Assembly (NCBI GenBank): GCA_025356415.1
Contig: JANXTB010000060.1
Span: 1-35,035, forward strand
Length of the DNA stretch: 35,035 nucleotides
Origin: Hyphomicrobiales bacterium
GTDB taxonomy: Bacteria; Pseudomonadota; Alphaproteobacteria; Rhizobiales; Beijerinckiaceae
Reading direction: 5' to 3'
The translations under genes were made by a program, and so were the position numbers. This document shows, piece after piece, positions 1-7,304 of this stretch; position 1 is the stretch's first letter; each line of letters opens with the position of its first letter. The notes under the pieces were generated by a model. That model was not told the origin of the DNA and did no database searches. It saw nothing but the letters and a program-made list of their open reading frames with translations.

Positions 1-20
1 CCCGCCAATGCGGGAGAGGG
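1..20. repeat. End of a palindromic intergenic repeat, cut by the window edge
   Basis: The first 20 bases contain CCCGC, a 4-base loop and GCGGGAGAGGG. This is the right-hand part of the same hairpin (CCCTCTCCCGC / GCGGGAGAGGG) seen complete at 10378-10403. It lies just beyond the stop codon of the leftward MFS gene at 29, where such repeats usually sit. Only part of the element is visible. Confidence 0.6.
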
Positions 21-28
21 TTTCATCC

Positions 29-1264
29 CTACCCCTTTGTCTCTTCCTTCATCGGCGTGAAGAACACGAACAGGTTCGCGATCACGATCGTGCCTGCCAG
101 AAAATAGAACGCGCTCATGATTCCGTAGCGGTCAGCCAGCAGGCCAGCGCAATAGGGGCCGACAGCTTGCCCCACCGCCTGCATGCCGAACATCACGCCA
201 ATTGCGCTGCCGCCCATGTTCTTGGGCGTCGCGTCGAGCAGCCAGGCTTGCAGCACGGCGCGGATCGAGAACAGGAAGAAGCCGAGCAGCGCGATCAGCA
301 GCACGAAGATCTGCGAGCCGCCGGTGAAGATCATCGCCACCAGCACGACAGCCGTCATGGTGAAGCTCGACATGATGATCTGGCGCCGGCCCATCTTGTC
401 CGACAGATGCCCGGCGATGGGCGCCGCCAGAAAACCCGCGGCCTGCACGGCGAACATGCACATGCCGACCCAGAACACCGAATAGCCCATGGCGTTGGCG
501 AGATAGAGCGGCAGGAAGGTCATCAATGCGCTTTGCGTCAGCGCGCGGAAGGCCGAGCCCAGCGACACCATGACGAGGATGCGGCTCTTCAGCAGCGCGC
601 CGAACGACGAAAATAGCGCCTTGCCCTTCAGCAAGTCCTTCTCGGTCTTGCCGGCTTTCTTGTCCTTCGTGTGGATGCGTCCGACATAGAGAAGGATCGC
701 GATCGACATGATGATGCCGGGGATCACGTTGACGATCACCACGTCGCGCCACGACATCATGGTCAGCAGGAAGCCGACAGCCAGCGGCGCGACGGCGTCG
801 CCGAAATTGCCGCCCATGGCGTGAAACGACATGACCAGTCCCTTGCGCTCCGGAAAACGGTCCGCGAGCCAAGGGATCGCCGTCGGATGCCAGAAATTGT
901 TGCCGATGCCCACCATCACCGCGCAGGTCAGGATCAGCCAGTAGGAGTGGACGAAGCCCATCACCAGATACGGAAAGCCGATCCAGAAGAGCGAGATCGC
1001 CATCAGCAATCCCTTGCGACCGAACGAGTCGACGAAGATGCCGCCCGGCACGTTGGCGATGGCGCCCGCTGCGTATTGAAACGCGATGATCGCGCCGATC
1101 TGGCTGTAGTTGAGGCCGAGCTCGTTGCCGATCAGCGGCAGCAGCAAATAGAAGGTCGCGGGATACCAGTGTGTCAGCGCGTGACCGGTGCAGACGACCC
1201 AGACTTCATTGAAAGACTTCTGGACGGGCTTTTCTTCTTCCAGGCCGGTCGTGATCGCGGTCAT
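29..1264 (-). CDS. MFS transporter (Fsr-like)
   Basis: This is a 411-residue polytopic membrane protein with about 12 hydrophobic segments and a charged loop near the middle (KDKKAGKTEKD). The motif DSFGRKG after the second helix and the repeat HLSDKMGRRQ in the second half are the MFS loop signatures. The segment GIGNNFWHPTA resembles the FHP-containing helix of fosmidomycin-resistance-type transporters and is related to the gene at 11617. The ATG at 1264 is preferred over an upstream extension because AGGAGGAA lies directly before it; the longer frame adds about 81 low-complexity residues. It follows the iron operon on the same strand after a 91-base gap with no clear terminator, so read-through is possible. 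The substrate cannot be told from sequence. Confidence 0.9.
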   Translation of the reverse strand: MTAITTGLEEEKPVQKSFNEVWVVCTGHALTHWYPATFYLLLPLIGNELGLNYSQIGAIIAFQYAAGAIANVPGGIFVDSFGRKGLLMAISLFWIGFPYLVMGFVHSYWLILTCAVMVGIGNNFWHPTAIPWLADRFPERKGLVMSFHAMGGNFGDAVAPLAVGFLLTMMSWRDVVIVNVIPGIIMSIAILLYVGRIHTKDKKAGKTEKDLLKGKALFSSFGALLKSRILVMVSLGSAFRALTQSALMTFLPLYLANAMGYSVFWVGMCMFAVQAAGFLAAPIAGHLSDKMGRRQIIMSSFTMTAVVLVAMIFTGGSQIFVLLIALLGFFLFSIRAVLQAWLLDATPKNMGGSAIGVMFGMQAVGQAVGPYCAGLLADRYGIMSAFYFLAGTIVIANLFVFFTPMKEETKG

Positions 1265-1355
1265 TCTTCCTCCTCGGGGGGCCGGAATCGCTCGCGCCGT
1301 CCCTCTTGGCGGGGCGCGGCGGTGGATTCTCAAGGCATTGTGAGGCTGTTTAGAC

Positions 1356-2765
1356 TCAAACGGGCCAGAAGAGAAGCGCCCACGAGGCGCAACCGATGGC
1401 CGAAGCACAAGCGATCGCGGCGCTGGCGCCCGTGCGGCGCAGGAGCGTGCCGGCATAAAGCCCGGCCACACGCCAGCCGAGCCAGACGGACCAGCTTCCC
1501 GCGCCAATGATGATCGCCGCGCGGATGATTCCCACGAAGGCCAGCGACAAACCTTCAGCTCGCAGCATGGTGACGGTGAGCGCCGACAGGCCGAGGAACA
1601 CGCCCGCGCCGGCGATCGGGATCAGCACCTGCGCCAGATGATGAAACCGCTGCGCGCTCCACTTGCCCAGCATCGCGGTTGCCGCCGCGAGGCACAGGCT
1701 CACGCCGCCGCCGATCAGCAATGCCGAGCCGATGATGTAACTAACGAGCAGCACGCCATCGAGCGGCGTCAGCATGTCGTTGTTGGCGGGATAATTGGTG
1801 AGCATCCACCAGGGCAGATGCGGCTCCAGCGGCCACGTCCAGCCGAGGTCGACGAGCTGCTCGGCGAGCGCCTGCTTCACGTCCACATAGAGATCGCTCG
1901 ACGACCAGTGGAACGCGCCCGCGGCCAGACCCATCAGGCCGAAGACGATCAGCACCGTGTCCCATGGCTTGGTGCGCAGGCCCGCGACGTGAACGATCTC
2001 TTGCATCGGCGAGCGGCGCGACAGCGTGACTGCGCCGCGAAAACCACTGCAGCGCCCGCACATATGGCAAAGGCTCGCGCCCTTCATGGTGGGAATCGGC
2101 ACCAGCGGCGCGCAATTCACATAGGGCGAGACGTGGTCGACGGGCTTTTGCCACTTCCGCCACGCATCCTGATCGACGCGGAAATGCACCGGCGCCAGTT
2201 TCGACAACAAGCCGAAGACGCCCGTCACCGGGCACATGTAGCGGCACCAGACGCGCTTCGAGCGCCCGTAGAGATAGCCGACGATAATGGCGCCAACCGT
2301 CGAACCGCCGAGGATCAACAGCGCCGGACCGGGGTATTGATAAACGCTGACCATCTGCCCGTAGATCGTCGTCAGCGCGAAAGCGACGAAGGGCCAGCCG
2401 GCCCATGTCAGCCAGCGCGGCACGGAGCGATGTTTTCCCCGCTCGCTGGCGAATTCCGACAGCGCGCCTTCGGGACACAGCAAGCCGCACCATAGCCGCC
2501 CGACCAGCACCATCGACAGCAGCACGAACGGCCACCACACGCCCCAGAAGGCGAATTGCGCGAAGAGCGTGATGTTCGTCCAGATATGCGCGGCGCGCGG
2601 CGGCAGCGGCAGGAACGCGGGCACGGCGATCAGCGCCACATAGATGACGACCACGCACCATTGCAGGCGGCGGATCGTCTTCTGGTGGCGCATCAGCCAG
2701 TCGCCCGTTGCGGCGAGCAGGCGGTCGATGCGATGCGGGCCGGCGTCCTGCGCGGCTAGGGTCAT
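1356..2765 (-). CDS. 4Fe-4S membrane protein of the FTR1/P19 iron operon (NapH/CcoG-like)
   Basis: This 469-residue protein has several membrane segments and two WCxxxCP motifs (C93/C97 in WCGLLCPEG and C174/C178 in WCRYMCPV), as in NapH, NosR and CcoG-type polyferredoxins. A further cluster is C218 followed by CHMCGRC (C233, C236, C239); the usual fourth cysteine followed by proline is missing, so the second cluster is atypical. Such proteins accompany FTR1 permeases in P19/FetMP-like loci, where they are thought to move electrons across the membrane for iron redox chemistry. The ATG at 2765 is 10 bases beyond the FTR1 stop. The open frame extends upstream into FTR1 but without family similarity. 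Electron transfer is inferred. Confidence 0.85.
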   Translation of the reverse strand: MTLAAQDAGPHRIDRLLAATGDWLMRHQKTIRRLQWCVVVIYVALIAVPAFLPLPPRAAHIWTNITLFAQFAFWGVWWPFVLLSMVLVGRLWCGLLCPEGALSEFASERGKHRSVPRWLTWAGWPFVAFALTTIYGQMVSVYQYPGPALLILGGSTVGAIIVGYLYGRSKRVWCRYMCPVTGVFGLLSKLAPVHFRVDQDAWRKWQKPVDHVSPYVNCAPLVPIPTMKGASLCHMCGRCSGFRGAVTLSRRSPMQEIVHVAGLRTKPWDTVLIVFGLMGLAAGAFHWSSSDLYVDVKQALAEQLVDLGWTWPLEPHLPWWMLTNYPANNDMLTPLDGVLLVSYIIGSALLIGGGVSLCLAAATAMLGKWSAQRFHHLAQVLIPIAGAGVFLGLSALTVTMLRAEGLSLAFVGIIRAAIIIGAGSWSVWLGWRVAGLYAGTLLRRTGASAAIACASAIGCASWALLFWPV

Positions 2766-2775
2766 GTGCCAGATC

Positions 2776-3627
2776 TCATGCGGTCTTTCGCACCTGCGCC
2801 GAGGCGAAGCGCGCGAAAAGGAAATATATGCCGATCCAGTAAACGAAGTAGACCGCGACCTCGGCGACATCGGGCCGCGCGCGATAGCCGGTGAGCGCGG
2901 CGATCAACCCGCCGATGGGACCATTGTCGGGCAGGATGAAAGACGTATCCCAGAGCTTGCCGGCCGGCGCATTGATGTAGCCCAGGCTAGACAGGTGATC
3001 GAAACCCGACACGAACAGCGATGCGGCCAGAAACAGCAGCATGATTTCGGTGATGCGAAAGAAGGTGCGCCAGTCGAGAATGCGGCTGCCAAGCTGCAAC
3101 AAAGCGTAAGTCGCGCCCGCCAGCACGAAGCCCCCGGCGATGGCGAGGGTCGTCACGAGCATGGAACCACCCGCGCCTGCGGCCAGCGTGCCGTAGAGAA
3201 AGATCACTGTCTCGCTGCCTTCGCGCGCCACCGCAATGAGCGCGAGAAAGAACACGCCCCACCAGCGCGATGTATCAGCCGCGCTTTGCAGTGCGCCTTC
3301 GAGATCGCGTTTCAGCGTGCGGCCGTTGCGCTTCATCCACAACACCATCTGCACGATGAGCACGGCGGCGATCAGCACGGCGATGGTTTGGTAGAGCTCT
3401 TGCGCATCCTCATCGAGATGCTCGGAGAAGAAGAGGATCAGCCCGCCAAACAGCAAGGCGCCAAGCAGTCCGGCGCCAACGCCGGCCCACAACCAGCGGT
3501 GACCCGTGCGGCGCGCCTGTGGATTTTCCTGCTTTTGCAGCCACGCATTGAGAATGCCGACGACGAGCAACGCCTCGACGCTCTCGCGCCAGATGATGAA
3601 AATGACATTGCCGAGCTGGCTGGACAT
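2776..3627 (-). CDS. FTR1 family iron permease
   Basis: This 283-residue protein has about seven membrane segments and both REXXE iron-binding motifs of the FTR1/EfeU/FetM family: RESVE at residues 14-18 and REGSE at 135-139. These glutamates are thought to carry iron through the membrane. The ATG at 3627 is preferred over the in-frame TTG at 3642, which would overlap the previous gene; from 3627 the gap to the cupredoxin stop is four bases, suggesting translational coupling. Its neighbours are a cupredoxin-like protein and P19 upstream and the Fe-S membrane protein downstream, the usual partners of bacterial FTR1. Function as an iron importer is well supported by motifs and context. Confidence 0.93.
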   Translation of the reverse strand: MSSQLGNVIFIIWRESVEALLVVGILNAWLQKQENPQARRTGHRWLWAGVGAGLLGALLFGGLILFFSEHLDEDAQELYQTIAVLIAAVLIVQMVLWMKRNGRTLKRDLEGALQSAADTSRWWGVFFLALIAVAREGSETVIFLYGTLAAGAGGSMLVTTLAIAGGFVLAGATYALLQLGSRILDWRTFFRITEIMLLFLAASLFVSGFDHLSSLGYINAPAGKLWDTSFILPDNGPIGGLIAALTGYRARPDVAEVAVYFVYWIGIYFLFARFASAQVRKTA

Positions 3628-3631
3628 GATC

Positions 3632-3967
3632 TTACTTCGCAATCAGCGTGGCCGGCGGCTGGCCGGGGTGGAAGTCATCGAAAAAATCATAGCGTCCCGG
3701 CGCCAGCGTGCGGATGACGAGCACCGAGCTGGTCTTGGGCGCGAGCACTTTCTCTTTCTTGAGCTCAAGGCTTTCGAACTCGGCCGGGGTTTCGCCGGCG
3801 TTGGCGAGTTCGAGGCGGATGCGCGTGTTGGCCGGCACCTCGATCTCGCGCGGGCTCACGGCTCCGTCCTTGAACTCGATTCTGAAGGTCGGATCCTCTG
3901 CCGCAGACGCGGGCGCGCCCGCACAAAGTGCGAGCGCGAGAAGACCGAAGGAGATGCTTCTGACCAT
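3632..3967 (-). CDS. Periplasmic cupredoxin-domain protein of the FTR1 operon
   Basis: This is a 111-residue protein with a signal peptide (MVRSISFGLLALALCAGAPA, cleavage near ASAAED) and one cupredoxin-like beta domain. The pattern PANTRIRLELANAGETPAEF ... LAPGRYDFFDDFHPG matches the small cupredoxin-like proteins encoded beside FTR1 permeases. There is no cysteine in the mature part, so a classical type-1 copper site is unlikely; the histidine in DDFHPG and the acidic residues could bind metal. The ATG at 3967 follows GAGGGG at good spacing. It lies between P19 and FTR1 and probably acts in the periplasm in handing over or oxidising iron, which is inferred from context. Confidence 0.85.
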   Translation of the reverse strand: MVRSISFGLLALALCAGAPASAAEDPTFRIEFKDGAVSPREIEVPANTRIRLELANAGETPAEFESLELKKEKVLAPKTSSVLVIRTLAPGRYDFFDDFHPGQPPATLIAK

Positions 3968-3992
3968 TCTATTCCCCTCGTGAAAGGCGCTT

Positions 3993-4529
3993 TTAGTAAG
4001 CGCCTTTCTTGCCAGCCCCTGCATAGGTGAAATCATACTCGACCGTAAAGGGCGCAAACCATTCGCCGACGCCCGTCTCCTTGTCGGTGTGGCGGCCGAA
4101 GTGGATATGCGAGCCCGGCGCGCCGGGGGGAGTAACCGTCAGCTTCAGCTTGTACTTGCCAGCGCCGGCCAGCTTGACGTTGTCGCCATAGTGCGGGCCG
4201 TCGTTGGCGACCATCGGCATGAAATCGCCCTTGGCGACTTCCGCGCCGTCCTTGGTCAGTTCGAACTTCACGTCGAGATAGGGAATCCAGTCGCCTTCCG
4301 CGAAGCCGTTCTTGTTGTCGGCGGCGGCCTTGATGTCGGCTTCCATATGGACGTCGGACTCGGCTGCGGGACGCATCATGCCGGCGGGAGCCATTTCAAT
4401 CGGCTGCAGATAGACGGCGGCGATTTCCATGCCGGCCTTGACCTGCGGCTTGCCGATCGGGATTTCCTTGGCGACGGCTGCGACGCTGAAAGCGAGCAGC
4501 GCGGCGGCTGCGAGGGTGACGGAGCGCAT
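3993..4529 (-). CDS. P19/Tp34-type periplasmic iron-binding protein
   Basis: This 178-residue protein starts with a signal peptide (about residues 1-20, ending AAVA|KE). The mature protein has the features of the P19/FetP/Tp34 family: a histidine in SDVHMEAD (H61), methionines in DFMPMVAND (M104, M106), a histidine in GPHYGDN (H113) and a histidine-rich stretch SHIHFGRH (H141-H147). In the Campylobacter P19 family such His and Met residues form the metal site at the dimer interface. The gene lies 28 bases downstream of bfr and 25 bases upstream of the cupredoxin gene, in one leftward operon. Role: periplasmic iron capture for the FTR1 permease. The identification is firm; iron as the ligand rests on the family. 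Confidence 0.92.
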   Translation of the reverse strand: MRSVTLAAAALLAFSVAAVAKEIPIGKPQVKAGMEIAAVYLQPIEMAPAGMMRPAAESDVHMEADIKAAADNKNGFAEGDWIPYLDVKFELTKDGAEVAKGDFMPMVANDGPHYGDNVKLAGAGKYKLKLTVTPPGAPGSHIHFGRHTDKETGVGEWFAPFTVEYDFTYAGAGKKGAY

Positions 4530-4557
4530 TCTTCTTGTCCTTTTCTTCAGTGTCAGT

Positions 4558-5037
4558 TCAGCCCTCGAGGCTGCCGATGTGCTTCTGCGCGTATAGCTGG
4601 ACGCCGACCTGCTTGATTAGCTCCAACTGAGTTTCAAGAAAATCGATGTGGTGTTCCTCGTCTTTTGCGAGATCCTCGAAGAGAAGCTTGCTGACGCGGT
4701 CATTGATGGAATCACAATAGGCGGCGGCGTCGAGATAGAGCGCGCGGGCGTCGATTTCGGACGCGAGATCGCTGTGCAGGATTTCCTCTATTGTTTCGCC
4801 GATGCGCAGCGGATCGAGCGACTGCATGTTCGGGAAGCCGTCGAGAAACAGGATGCGGTCGACGAAGCGATCGGCGTGCTCCATCTCCTCGATGCTTTCC
4901 TTGCGCCAGACTTTGGCGAGGTCCTTGTATCCCCAATTGTCGAGCAGCCGGTAATGCAGCCAATATTGGTTGATGGCCGTCAACTCGCTGCGCAAGCCGC
5001 GATTGAGATATTCAATGACCTTCGCGTCACCCTTCAT
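4558..5037 (-). CDS. bfr: Bacterioferritin
   Basis: This 159-residue protein is full length for the family. It keeps every diiron ferroxidase ligand (E18, E51, H54, E94, E127, H130) and the haem ligand M52. It stores iron as a ferric core in a 24-subunit shell in the cytoplasm, with haem at the subunit interfaces. It lies 12 bases downstream of bfd, whose product is the electron donor that releases the stored iron, and is followed by the P19/FTR1 uptake genes. An operon holding both importer and store suggests shared iron control, probably through the possible Irr site upstream of bfd. Confidence 0.97.
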   Translation of the reverse strand: MKGDAKVIEYLNRGLRSELTAINQYWLHYRLLDNWGYKDLAKVWRKESIEEMEHADRFVDRILFLDGFPNMQSLDPLRIGETIEEILHSDLASEIDARALYLDAAAYCDSINDRVSKLLFEDLAKDEEHHIDFLETQLELIKQVGVQLYAQKHIGSLEG

Positions 5038-5049
5038 ACTTGGCTCTCC

Positions 5050-5304
5050 TCAGGCGTCAGCCGTTTCTTTTTGCACCACGCGGGACGGCAGGCAGTCGCA
5101 GGCGCTGTCATCGTTGCAGCAATTGACCGCGTGGTCCTTCAGGATCGACCGGATGGTCGTCGCGCAGCGGCCGCATCTTGGCGCGCATCCAAGCGCCGCA
5201 TAAACCTCGGCGGCGGTGCGCGGCGCGGACGCCGAACCGTCGAGGCAGGATTTGATTTCGCCGTCCGTCAGTACGTTGCAGGAACAAACGATCATCGCCG
5301 ACAC
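5050..5304 (-). CDS. bfd: Bacterioferritin-associated ferredoxin
   Basis: This 84-residue BFD-type [2Fe-2S] protein has C7-x-C9 near the N-terminus and C44-x2-C47 in RCGRC, the usual four ligands. Bfd reduces the bacterioferritin core so iron can leave. Extra cysteines are present at C20 and C40 and in a C-terminal tail (C62, C63, C69, C71), which goes beyond the short E. coli form. Two starts are possible, ATG at 5304 (MSAMIV) or ATG at 5295 (MIVCSC); the second gives a more usual N-terminus. It is the first gene of the leftward iron operon, with a possible Irr box just upstream. Confidence 0.93.
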   Translation of the reverse strand: MSAMIVCSCNVLTDGEIKSCLDGSASAPRTAAEVYAALGCAPRCGRCATTIRSILKDHAVNCCNDDSACDCLPSRVVQKETADA

Positions 5305-5311
5305 CAGCCAG

Positions 5312-5328
5312 TTTAGAACGATTAGAAA
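5312..5328 (-). promoter_or_regulatory. Possible Irr-type iron control element upstream of bfd
   Basis: The 17 bases read TTTAGAACGATTAGAAA. They resemble the inverted repeat TTTAGAA-N3-TTCTAAA that I recall for rhizobial Irr (iron control element) sites, with about two mismatches in the right half. The site is 8 bases upstream of the bfd start and so would overlap the promoter. Iron-operon context supports it. A second copy of the flanking motif CAGCCAGTTTA occurs near 5412 followed by a weaker A/T-rich stretch. Irr binding is inferred. Confidence 0.45.
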
Positions 5329-5481
5329 CTACTGTCTTTTCAGTGACTTCCCATCCCTGATGCCGATACGCTCGCGGCTTGTCAATCAGCCCCGCGGGTC
5401 GCGGCGCATGTGTCGCAGCCAGTTTAAAATGAGAACAATTCCAGAGAAGCGCGCAGATGCCGGAACTTGCACGGCAAAGTC

Positions 5482-5498
5482 TTGAGCGCAGCGCTCAA
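5482..5498. repeat. Perfect 17-base palindrome between bfd and the SemiSWEET gene
   Basis: TTGAGCGC and GCGCTCAA flank a single central base. It lies 26 bases beyond the stop of the SemiSWEET gene. It could end that transcript as a hairpin, though no T-run follows, or be an operator for a dimeric regulator. I cannot decide between these. Confidence 0.4.
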
Positions 5499-5523
5499 TG
5501 ACGCACTGAAAAATATTTGGGGG

Positions 5524-5790
5524 TCAGCCGCCCTGCCCGCTCTTCTCGTGCATCTTGAACCAGACGAGATTGGCCAGCATCGCGAGGCTGACGCCGTTGG
5601 CGGCGATGATCACCCAGTCGCCCTTCAAAAAACCATAGACGATCCAGAGCGACAGCCCGGCGCTGAGGATGAGCAGCATTTTCAGCGAAATATCGCCCGT
5701 CTCGTGCGTAGCCCAGGCCTTCTTCACCTGCGGGATGTATGACACCGTGGTGCAGAAAGCGGCGAAGCCGCCAATGAAAGTTTCAAGCAT
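5524..5790 (-). CDS. SemiSWEET family sugar transporter
   Basis: This 88-residue protein has three membrane helices, the size and layout of bacterial SemiSWEETs, which work as dimers. The PQ-loop motif is in helix 1 (TVSYIPQVKKAW, P20-Q21) and the helix 3 segment VIIAANGVSLAMLANLVWF carries the conserved asparagine region. SemiSWEETs move sugars passively across the inner membrane. AGAGGGCC lies before the ATG at 5790. It follows the SDR gene on the same strand, separated by a stem-loop at 5803-5833. The sugar is unknown. Confidence 0.9.
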   Translation of the reverse strand: MLETFIGGFAAFCTTVSYIPQVKKAWATHETGDISLKMLLILSAGLSLWIVYGFLKGDWVIIAANGVSLAMLANLVWFKMHEKSGQGG

Positions 5791-5802
5791 GAAGGCCCTC
5801 TG

Positions 5803-5833
5803 CCGGAGACGCCCGACAATGCAGCGTCTCCGG
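5803..5833 (-). terminator. Stem-loop between the SDR and SemiSWEET genes
   Basis: CCGGAGACGC and GCGTCTCCGG form a perfect 10-base stem with an 11-base loop. It lies 17 bases beyond the SDR stop and 12 bases upstream of the SemiSWEET start on the leftward strand. There is no T-run, so it may be a weak terminator, an attenuator or an mRNA-stabilising hairpin. Confidence 0.4.
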
Positions 5834-5850
5834 TGAGGTTCCTGCGCGCC

Positions 5851-6657
5851 TCAGATCATCGCGGTCTTGCCCTCGGGCATCATGCGGCCCTTGAAAGTAA
5901 CGTATCCGCCATCGATCAGCAGGTCCGTGCCGGTGATGAACGAAGCGTCGCTCGATGCGAGAAACGCCGCGCCCGCAGCTATTTCTTCCGGTTCGCCGGG
6001 ACGGTTCAACAAATGGCGCGGGCCGTTGATGACGCGCGCCTTGTCCTTGCCGCCGACACGCTTGCTGGAGCGTTCGGTCAGGATGAAACCCGGCGAGATC
6101 GAGTTGGCGCGAATGTTGTCGTGCGCATGATCCTGCGCGAGAATCTTGGTGAAGAAGATAAGCGCCGCTTTCGTCGTGCAATAAGGCGAGCGGCCCTGCA
6201 CGCCCATATGGCCGAGCTGCGAGGCGATGTTGATGATCGCGCCGCCGCCGGCATCGCGCATGTGCGGCACGCCGTATTTGCACATCAGGAACGCGCCGGT
6301 GAGGTTGACCGAGAGCGCCTTGTTCCATTGTTCCAGCGACAGTGTTTCGACTGTGCCGTCGGGAATGACGGCGGCGGCGACATTCACCAGCGTCGTCAGT
6401 TTCTTGAACGACGCCATAGCGGCCGCGACAGCTGCTTCGCAGGCCGCCGGATCCGAAACGTCGACGCCGATAGAACTCGCGCGTCCGCCCTGCGCGATGA
6501 CTTTCTGCGCCGTCACTTCCGCTTTCTGCGGTTCGAGATCGCCGATGACCACGGCCGATCCCTCGCTCGCCAAGCGCAGCGCAATCGCCGTTCCAATCTC
6601 GCCGCCGCCGCCCGTGATCAGCGCGACCTGCCCCTCAAGCCTGTTGCTCAGCCCCAT
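5851..6657 (-). CDS. SDR family NAD(P)-dependent oxidoreductase
   Basis: This 268-residue classical short-chain dehydrogenase has the cofactor motif TGGGGEIG (residues 15-22), an acidic GDLE after the second strand (which favours NAD), NVAAA in place of NNAG, a serine in INIASQLG and the catalytic YCTTK. The C-terminal part has SPGFI and DLLIDGGY, typical of the family. AGGGGATC precedes the ATG at 6657. The substrate is not evident; the downstream SemiSWEET gene hints at sugar or polyol metabolism, which is speculative. Confidence 0.9.
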   Translation of the reverse strand: MGLSNRLEGQVALITGGGGEIGTAIALRLASEGSAVVIGDLEPQKAEVTAQKVIAQGGRASSIGVDVSDPAACEAAVAAAMASFKKLTTLVNVAAAVIPDGTVETLSLEQWNKALSVNLTGAFLMCKYGVPHMRDAGGGAIINIASQLGHMGVQGRSPYCTTKAALIFFTKILAQDHAHDNIRANSISPGFILTERSSKRVGGKDKARVINGPRHLLNRPGEPEEIAAGAAFLASSDASFITGTDLLIDGGYVTFKGRMMPEGKTAMI

Positions 6658-6776
6658 GTTGATCCCCTGTTTTTCGGTAACCCGATCTTAGCCGTCGCGC
6701 TGCCGAATGCGAGCTTTACGGGAACCAAACGCGGTTCGGTCTGGTTGGGGGCCGTGTCAATCAGAAAGGTCCTTAC

Positions 6777-7184
6777 ATGAACAAGATCATGCTTCTTACG
6801 AGCGCGGCTCTCCTCACCCTCGGCGCGGCTGGCTCGGCCATGGCTGAAGGCGGCGTTGCTGCCGGCGCGACCACTGGCGCTGTTGGCGGCGCGATCGTTG
6901 GCGGTCCTGTCGGCGCCGTTGTTGGCGGCGTGGGCGGCGCGATTGTCGGCGGCATCGCTGATGATAACCGTCCGCGCTTCCGCGAATACGTCGTCAAGGA
7001 AGGCCGTCCGTCCTACCGTTATCAGGAAGAAGTTCGCGTCGGCGCGACGCTGCCTTCCTCGGGCGTGACCTATTATGACGTGCCGCGTGAATACGGCTCC
7101 ACCGAATACCGCTACACCCGCGTGAACGACCGCACCGTGCTGGTCGATCCGCGCACGCACCGCATTATCCAGGTGATCGAATAA
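6777..7184 (+). CDS. Secreted DUF1236 protein with glycine zipper
   Basis: This 135-residue protein has a signal peptide (cleavage near SAMA|EGG), then a Gly/Ala-rich stretch of about residues 25-60 with repeated GGxxGG spacing of a glycine zipper, then a C-terminal DUF1236 domain (YYDVPREYG ... YRYTRVNDRTVLVDPRTHRIIQVI). DUF1236 proteins are common in Rhizobiales and are periplasmic or surface-associated; their function is unknown. It stands alone, divergent from the SDR gene, and ends in a strong terminator. Confidence 0.92.
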   Translation: MNKIMLLTSAALLTLGAAGSAMAEGGVAAGATTGAVGGAIVGGPVGAVVGGVGGAIVGGIADDNRPRFREYVVKEGRPSYRYQEEVRVGATLPSSGVTYYDVPREYGSTEYRYTRVNDRTVLVDPRTHRIIQVIE

Positions 7185-7192
7185 GCTCTACT

Positions 7193-7222
7193 GGGCGGGC
7201 CTTCGAGCCCGCCCTTCTTTTA
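7193..7222 (+). terminator. Rho-independent terminator of the DUF1236 gene
   Basis: GGGCGGGC (7193-7200) pairs perfectly with GCCCGCCC (7207-7214) across a 6-base loop CTTCGA, followed by TTCTTTTA. It begins 8 bases after the stop codon. Confidence 0.9.
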
Positions 7223-7304
7223 TGGCGCGCATTTCGCCCTTGCACTTGCGCCCGAGCCCTCGATGCGGCACTTCTCAGGTCAAGAACCTGAGAGCCCCGA
7301 ACGA

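Noticed and set aside
2644-3717. A 357-codon rightward open frame opposite the FTR1 and Fe-S genes
   Set aside because: It is antisense to two well-supported genes and its translation is rich in His, Arg, Gln and Glu without any fold pattern, as expected from high-GC shadow frames. Similar frames opposite most genes were rejected for the same reason.
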